From Hyphomonas atlantica corrig. (GTDB taxonomy: Bacteria > Pseudomonadota > Alphaproteobacteria > Caulobacterales > Hyphomonadaceae): a DNA stretch of 64,000 nucleotides. Location: contig NZ_AWFH01000008.1 in the NCBI RefSeq assembly GCF_000682715.1, positions 1 to 64,000 of the forward strand. The letters are read 5' to 3'. Below the pieces are notes generated by a model. It did no database searches. It saw nothing but the letters and a program-made list of their open reading frames with translations, and was not told the origin of the DNA. The position numbers and the translations under genes were made by a program. This document shows, piece after piece, positions 63,099 to 64,000 of this stretch; positions within the stretch are counted from its first letter, which is position 1; every line of letters starts with the position of its first letter.

Positions 63099-64000
63099 CC
63101 GATTCTCGACCAAATACTCAAGAGCAGTCGATCATGATGATAGCATGGCGTTCCGAATGCTATCGTTCGAATACGACAGCTGATCTATTCGGTGCAGACC
63201 TCAAGTTGATCTGGCCTGAAGTCGGCAACGGTCCGGTTGGAAAAGCGGTTCGATATGCTCTGTCTTTCTGGCTGACATTCTGGCTGGTTCTATTGAAACG
63301 CCCGAAATTCGCTATTGTCATGAACTTGCCCGCATTTGCACCAATGGCAGCGCAACTGGCAGCCCTTGTGAGCGGCACCGATATCATTCTTGACTTTCAT
63401 TCCGGCGGAATCACAAGCAAGTTCTGGAGCAGGTTCACCCCTCTGTTCCGCTTTATTGCCAAGCGTGCTCCCTTCGTTATCTGCCATAACCGGGTCGACG
63501 GGGCGGTTATAGAGAAGTGGGGCGGAAAGCCATTCTATCTCACAGCGTTGCCAAGCAATTTCGATGGAACGGAGTATTTAGCCGCTCCGGGAAATCCAAC
63601 CGTGTTGGTTATTTGTTCGTTTAAAGATGACGAGCCCATAGATGTTCTACTAGGTGCCATGAAGAGCAATCCAGACGTTTTGTTCCAGGTGACCGGAAAC
63701 TACAGGAAAGCAGGACTTTCCTCTGCTGACATGCCACAAAATGTTGAGCTCTTAGGATTCGTACCATACGGCGACTACATTCAGAGAATGTGCGCCAGTT
63801 CTGCTATCATCACTGTTTCTGATCGGGACTACATCATGCAGGCGGCGGTGCATGAGGCTCTGAGCTTGGGTGTGCCCGTTATTACCAATAGATCGCAAAC
63901 TATTGAAAGCGTTCTGGAAGACGCCGGGACCTACGCTGAAGTAGATATCGATAGCCTTGCCATCGCCGTCTCCACAGCCGTTTCGAATTCACAAAAACTG
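63095..64000 (+). CDS. Glycosyltransferase (GT4-like), 3' truncated
   Basis: The reading frame starts at GTG 63095, overlapping the sulfotransferase stop, and is open to the window edge (302 codons seen). It has a hydrophobic helix near residues 55-75 (YALSFWLTFWLVLL), a GT-B-like middle (IILDFHSGGITSKFWSRF, NRVDGAVIEKWGGKPFYL) and a C-terminal donor site (LLGFVPYGDYIQRMCASSAI, HEALSLGVPVITNRSQTIES). It should be a membrane-associated sugar transferase acting late in the repeat unit. Confidence 0.85.
   Translation, partial: MTDSRPNTQEQSIMMIAWRSECYRSNTTADLFGADLKLIWPEVGNGPVGKAVRYALSFWLTFWLVLLKRPKFAIVMNLPAFAPMAAQLAALVSGTDIILDFHSGGITSKFWSRFTPLFRFIAKRAPFVICHNRVDGAVIEKWGGKPFYLTALPSNFDGTEYLAAPGNPTVLVICSFKDDEPIDVLLGAMKSNPDVLFQVTGNYRKAGLSSADMPQNVELLGFVPYGDYIQRMCASSAIITVSDRDYIMQAAVHEALSLGVPVITNRSQTIESVLEDAGTYAEVDIDSLAIAVSTAVSNSQKL

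Noticed and set aside
1-64000. Search for tRNA, rRNA, CRISPR, insertion sequences, prophage, integrase
   Set aside because: No transposase, integrase, phage gene, regular spaced repeat array or tRNA cloverleaf was recognised by reading. Programs such as tRNAscan-SE would be needed to be certain.

Overview
The window is high-GC, gene-dense DNA from an alphaproteobacterium. Two HWE-type histidine kinases, a DUF3126 protein, a TadG-like protein, TonB-dependent uptake and a possible EcfG-type promoter point to a Hyphomonadaceae-like marine organism; this is inferred from gene content, with no marker gene to confirm it. No rRNA, tRNA, CRISPR array, insertion sequence or prophage was seen.

Layout. 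1-18.1 kb is mostly housekeeping on the + strand: a truncated membrane protein, a secreted M20 peptidase, an ABC-F ATPase with a hairpin-rich leader, a CMD/AhpD-like protein coupled to an ECF41 sigma factor behind a matching ECF41 promoter, an EEP-family hydrolase, a lipoprotein amidohydrolase, purD, a TadG-like protein, two convergent HWE kinases and xseA. 18.1-22.3 kb holds a TonB-dependent receptor followed by a lipoprotein glycerophosphodiesterase, behind several operator-like elements. 22.4-29.0 kb is a minus-strand run of five envelope genes: OmpA/BON, a coiled-coil protein with a helix-hairpin-helix end, an exported caspase with an FGE-like domain, a two-TM protein and a TM/helical-repeat protein. 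This is the best candidate for an undescribed system. 29.2-37.4 kb has cysE, a TetR-MFP-RND efflux operon with a perfect operator palindrome, a nitroreductase, queF and a Ca/Na antiporter. 37.5-43.5 kb is tamA-tamB, followed by an XRE regulator and a LysR regulator.

45.5-64 kb is a regulated exopolysaccharide region. A NarL-type response regulator and a histidine kinase, a NusG/RfaH-like antiterminator, a FecR-like exported protein, a PPP phosphatase and an unknown protein precede a long + strand operon. That operon encodes a priming glycosylphosphotransferase, two paralogous acyltransferases, a GDP-mannose/UDP-glucose 6-dehydrogenase, a GT4 glycosyltransferase, a beta-propeller protein, an O-antigen ligase/polymerase, a flippase, a sulfotransferase and a second glycosyltransferase that runs off the window. 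Together these predict a lipid-linked, uronate-containing, acylated and possibly sulfated surface polysaccharide. An ops-like octamer in the 0.7 kb leader suggests antiterminator control.
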